From: an uncultured Streptomyces sp.
GTDB taxonomy: Bacteria > Actinomycetota > Actinomycetes > Streptomycetales > Streptomycetaceae
DNA length: 64,000 nucleotides
Reading direction: 5' to 3'
Assembly: GCF_947488945.1 (NCBI RefSeq)
Contig: NZ_CANLBS010000005.1
Coordinates: forward strand, 310,001-374,000
The position numbers and the translations under genes are program-made. How positions within the stretch are numbered: position 1 is the first letter of the stretch; the number at the start of each line of letters is the position of its first letter. Positions 62,874 to 64,000 of this stretch are shown here, in pieces. The notes beneath the pieces were generated by a model. The model was not told the DNA's origin. It did no database searches and saw nothing but the letters and a program-made list of their open reading frames with translations.

Positions 62874-63332
62874 ATGAACGAACAGGTCACCTCCCGACCC
62901 GACGGTGCGCCGGATCCGTCCTACCCCTCGACCGAGATGCTGCACACCTCCGAGGTGTTCGACGGGCAGCCCGGTTGCATCGCGCAGGCGCGTGCGCTGG
63001 CGGAACGGTTCCTCAACCGGCTGGTGTCGGAGTGGCTGGCCGAGCTGGGCCCGCACACCCGCAGCGACCTGCTGCTGGCCGTCAGCGAGCTGGTCACCAA
63101 CGCGGAGCGCTACAGCCACGGCCCGTACCTCCTGGAGCTGGAGGGCACCGTGGACCGCATCCACGTCTCGGTGTACGACAGCAGCACGGCGCTCCCGGTG
63201 CTGTACGCCCCCGACCCCTCGCGGCTCGGCGGGCACGGCATGGAGATCGTGGTGGCCCTGTGCGACCGGCTCACCGCCGAGCGGGTCCCCGTCGGCAAGC
63301 GCATCCGCGCCGAGTTCCTGCTCGGCTCCTGA
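62874..63332 (+). CDS. RsbW-like ATP-binding regulator (HATPase_c)
   Basis: A 152-aa GHKL-ATPase-fold protein like RsbW/SpoIIAB anti-sigma serine kinases. The N-box appears as LLAVSELVTNAERYSHG and the G1-type ATP loop as LGGHGMEIVVALCD; the C-terminal strand is KRIRAEFLL. Streptomyces encode many such proteins; some bind sigma factors, others are of unknown use. Its position after a SigB-family sigma factor, a phosphatase and a kinase suggests it belongs to that switch, but no anti-anti-sigma (STAS) gene is present. ATG 62874 has GGAG only three bases away. Confidence 0.85.
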   Translation: MNEQVTSRPDGAPDPSYPSTEMLHTSEVFDGQPGCIAQARALAERFLNRLVSEWLAELGPHTRSDLLLAVSELVTNAERYSHGPYLLELEGTVDRIHVSVYDSSTALPVLYAPDPSRLGGHGMEIVVALCDRLTAERVPVGKRIRAEFLLGS

Positions 63333-63342
63333 GCCGTTCCGC

Positions 63343-64000
63343 TCACCGCACCACCTGTCCCTTCCCGAGGACGATGACCCCGTTGCCGGACACGGTGTAG
63401 AGCTCACCGTCCCGCTCCGGGCTGACGCCGATCGCCGCACCGGGCGGAACGTCCACGTTCTTGTCCAGGATCGCGCCCCTGACGATGGCCCCGCGCCCCA
63501 CTCTGACCCCGTCGTGCAGCACGGAACCCTGGACGACCGCGCCCTCCGCGACCACCACTCCGGGCGACAGGACGGACCGGGTGACCTGGCCGCGTATCAC
63601 GCAGCCGGGACTGATCACCGACTCGCTGGCGATGCCGCCGGCCACGATCCGGGCGGGCGGCAGCGGCCCGGCGTGGGTGTAGATGGGCCAGCGCCGGTTG
63701 TCGAGGCTGAAGGCGGGCCGGTCGGACAGCAGGTCCATGTGCGCGTCGTAGTAGGAGTCGATGGTGCCGACGTCCCGCCAGTAGCCGTGCTCCCGCGGGG
63801 TCTCCCCCGGCACCCGGTTCTCGTCGAAGTCGTAGACCTGCGCCTGCCCCCGGGCGGTGAGCATCGGCAGGATCGAGCCGCCCATGTCGTGCACGGACTG
63901 CGGATCCTCGGCGTCCCGGTGCAGGGCGTCGACGAGGACCTTGGTGGTGAAGAGGTAGTTCCCCATCGAGGCGAACACCCGGTCGGGGTCGCCGGCCAGG
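63343..64000 (-). CDS. glgC: Glucose-1-phosphate adenylyltransferase, N-terminus cut by window edge
   Basis: The C-terminal 219 or so residues of ADP-glucose pyrophosphorylase, which makes ADP-glucose for glycogen. VFASMGNYLF, YWRDVGTIDSYYDAHMDLL and the left-handed beta-helix (SVISPGCVIRGQVTRSVLSP, VRGAILDKNVDVPPGA) are characteristic. The start lies beyond the right edge of the window. It converges closely with the RsbW-like gene (10-bp gap). Confidence 0.95.
   Translation of the reverse strand, partial: LAGDPDRVFASMGNYLFTTKVLVDALHRDAEDPQSVHDMGGSILPMLTARGQAQVYDFDENRVPGETPREHGYWRDVGTIDSYYDAHMDLLSDRPAFSLDNRRWPIYTHAGPLPPARIVAGGIASESVISPGCVIRGQVTRSVLSPGVVVAEGAVVQGSVLHDGVRVGRGAIVRGAILDKNVDVPPGAAIGVSPERDGELYTVSGNGVIVLGKGQVVR

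Overview
The window is about 73% G+C with strong third-position G/C bias. It carries many actinobacterial hallmark genes: an egtABCD ergothioneine cluster, a sigma-R-type promoter before a thioredoxin gene, perfect CebR-type cellulase operators, a SigB-family sigma factor with SpoIIE phosphatases, a WS/DGAT acyltransferase and two rare TTA codons. This points to Streptomyces. From memory, gene order resembles the left chromosomal part of S. coelicolor from about SCO0884 (trxC, egtABCD, ornithine-lipid genes, sdhCAB, rmdA, SCO0958-type WS/DGAT); that correspondence is recalled, not computed. No tRNA, rRNA, insertion sequence, prophage or CRISPR array was seen.

Layout. 1-5.3 kb: two divergent secreted cellulases/CBM proteins (GH9-CBM3, cut by the left edge; clan GH-A hydrolase-Fn3-CBM2) flanking a 1 kb regulatory region with two CebR-like operators and a 17-bp tandem repeat. 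5.3-11 kb: a flavin disulfide oxidoreductase divergent from trxC, a small hypothetical gene, a LacI regulator with a TTA codon, and a PemK/MazF-like gene converging on, and overlapping, a PARG-type macrodomain gene. 11-15.6 kb: egtA-egtB-egtC-egtD, with TTA codon 26 in egtA. 15.7-19.5 kb: coupled olsB-olsA ornithine-lipid genes, then a HEAT protein and a MerR-HEAT regulator behind a MerR-type promoter. 19.6-25.6 kb: orphan sugar-binding lipoprotein, dodecin, a HAD/Pnkp-like phosphatase, a luciferase-like oxidoreductase and a UvrA-like ATPase. 25.7-33.1 kb: sdhCAB divergent from a LysR regulator, then the c-di-GMP enzyme RmdA coupled to a DUF574 methyltransferase.

33.6-37.6 kb is a cell-surface region: a proline-rich secreted protein, a DUF4239 membrane protein, two paralogous secreted proteins sharing a GGLGGS-transmembrane-RRRR C-terminus, and a class F-type sortase. 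37.7-40.9 kb: a polysaccharide deacetylase with an apparent frameshift, a universal stress protein, an ECF sigma factor facing what looks like a decayed anti-sigma gene, and a hypothetical gene. 40.9-44.8 kb: a LytTR regulator, DUF485, sodium-solute symporter and LytS-type kinase, chained mostly by start/stop overlaps. 44.9-49.5 kb: an Fpg/Nei glycosylase, a three-gene L-fucose-type catabolic operon and WS/DGAT. 49.7-56.2 kb: a PAS-GAF-SpoIIE-HATPase protein, a DUF6777-like lipoprotein, the yndJ/DUF1990/lipase-maturation-factor operon behind a dyad-overlapped promoter, and a 56-aa peptide gene. 56.7-64 kb: an SDR protein with a zinc-ribbon-like segment, then a stress-signalling run (SigB-family sigma, REC-SpoIIE phosphatase, CHASE3 kinase, Rcp-like regulator, RsbW-like ATPase), and glgC cut by the right edge.

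Gene starts were chosen from ribosome-binding sites, ATGA/GTGA overlaps and, where a -10-like hexamer sits 6-8 nt before the start codon, from apparent leaderless initiation.
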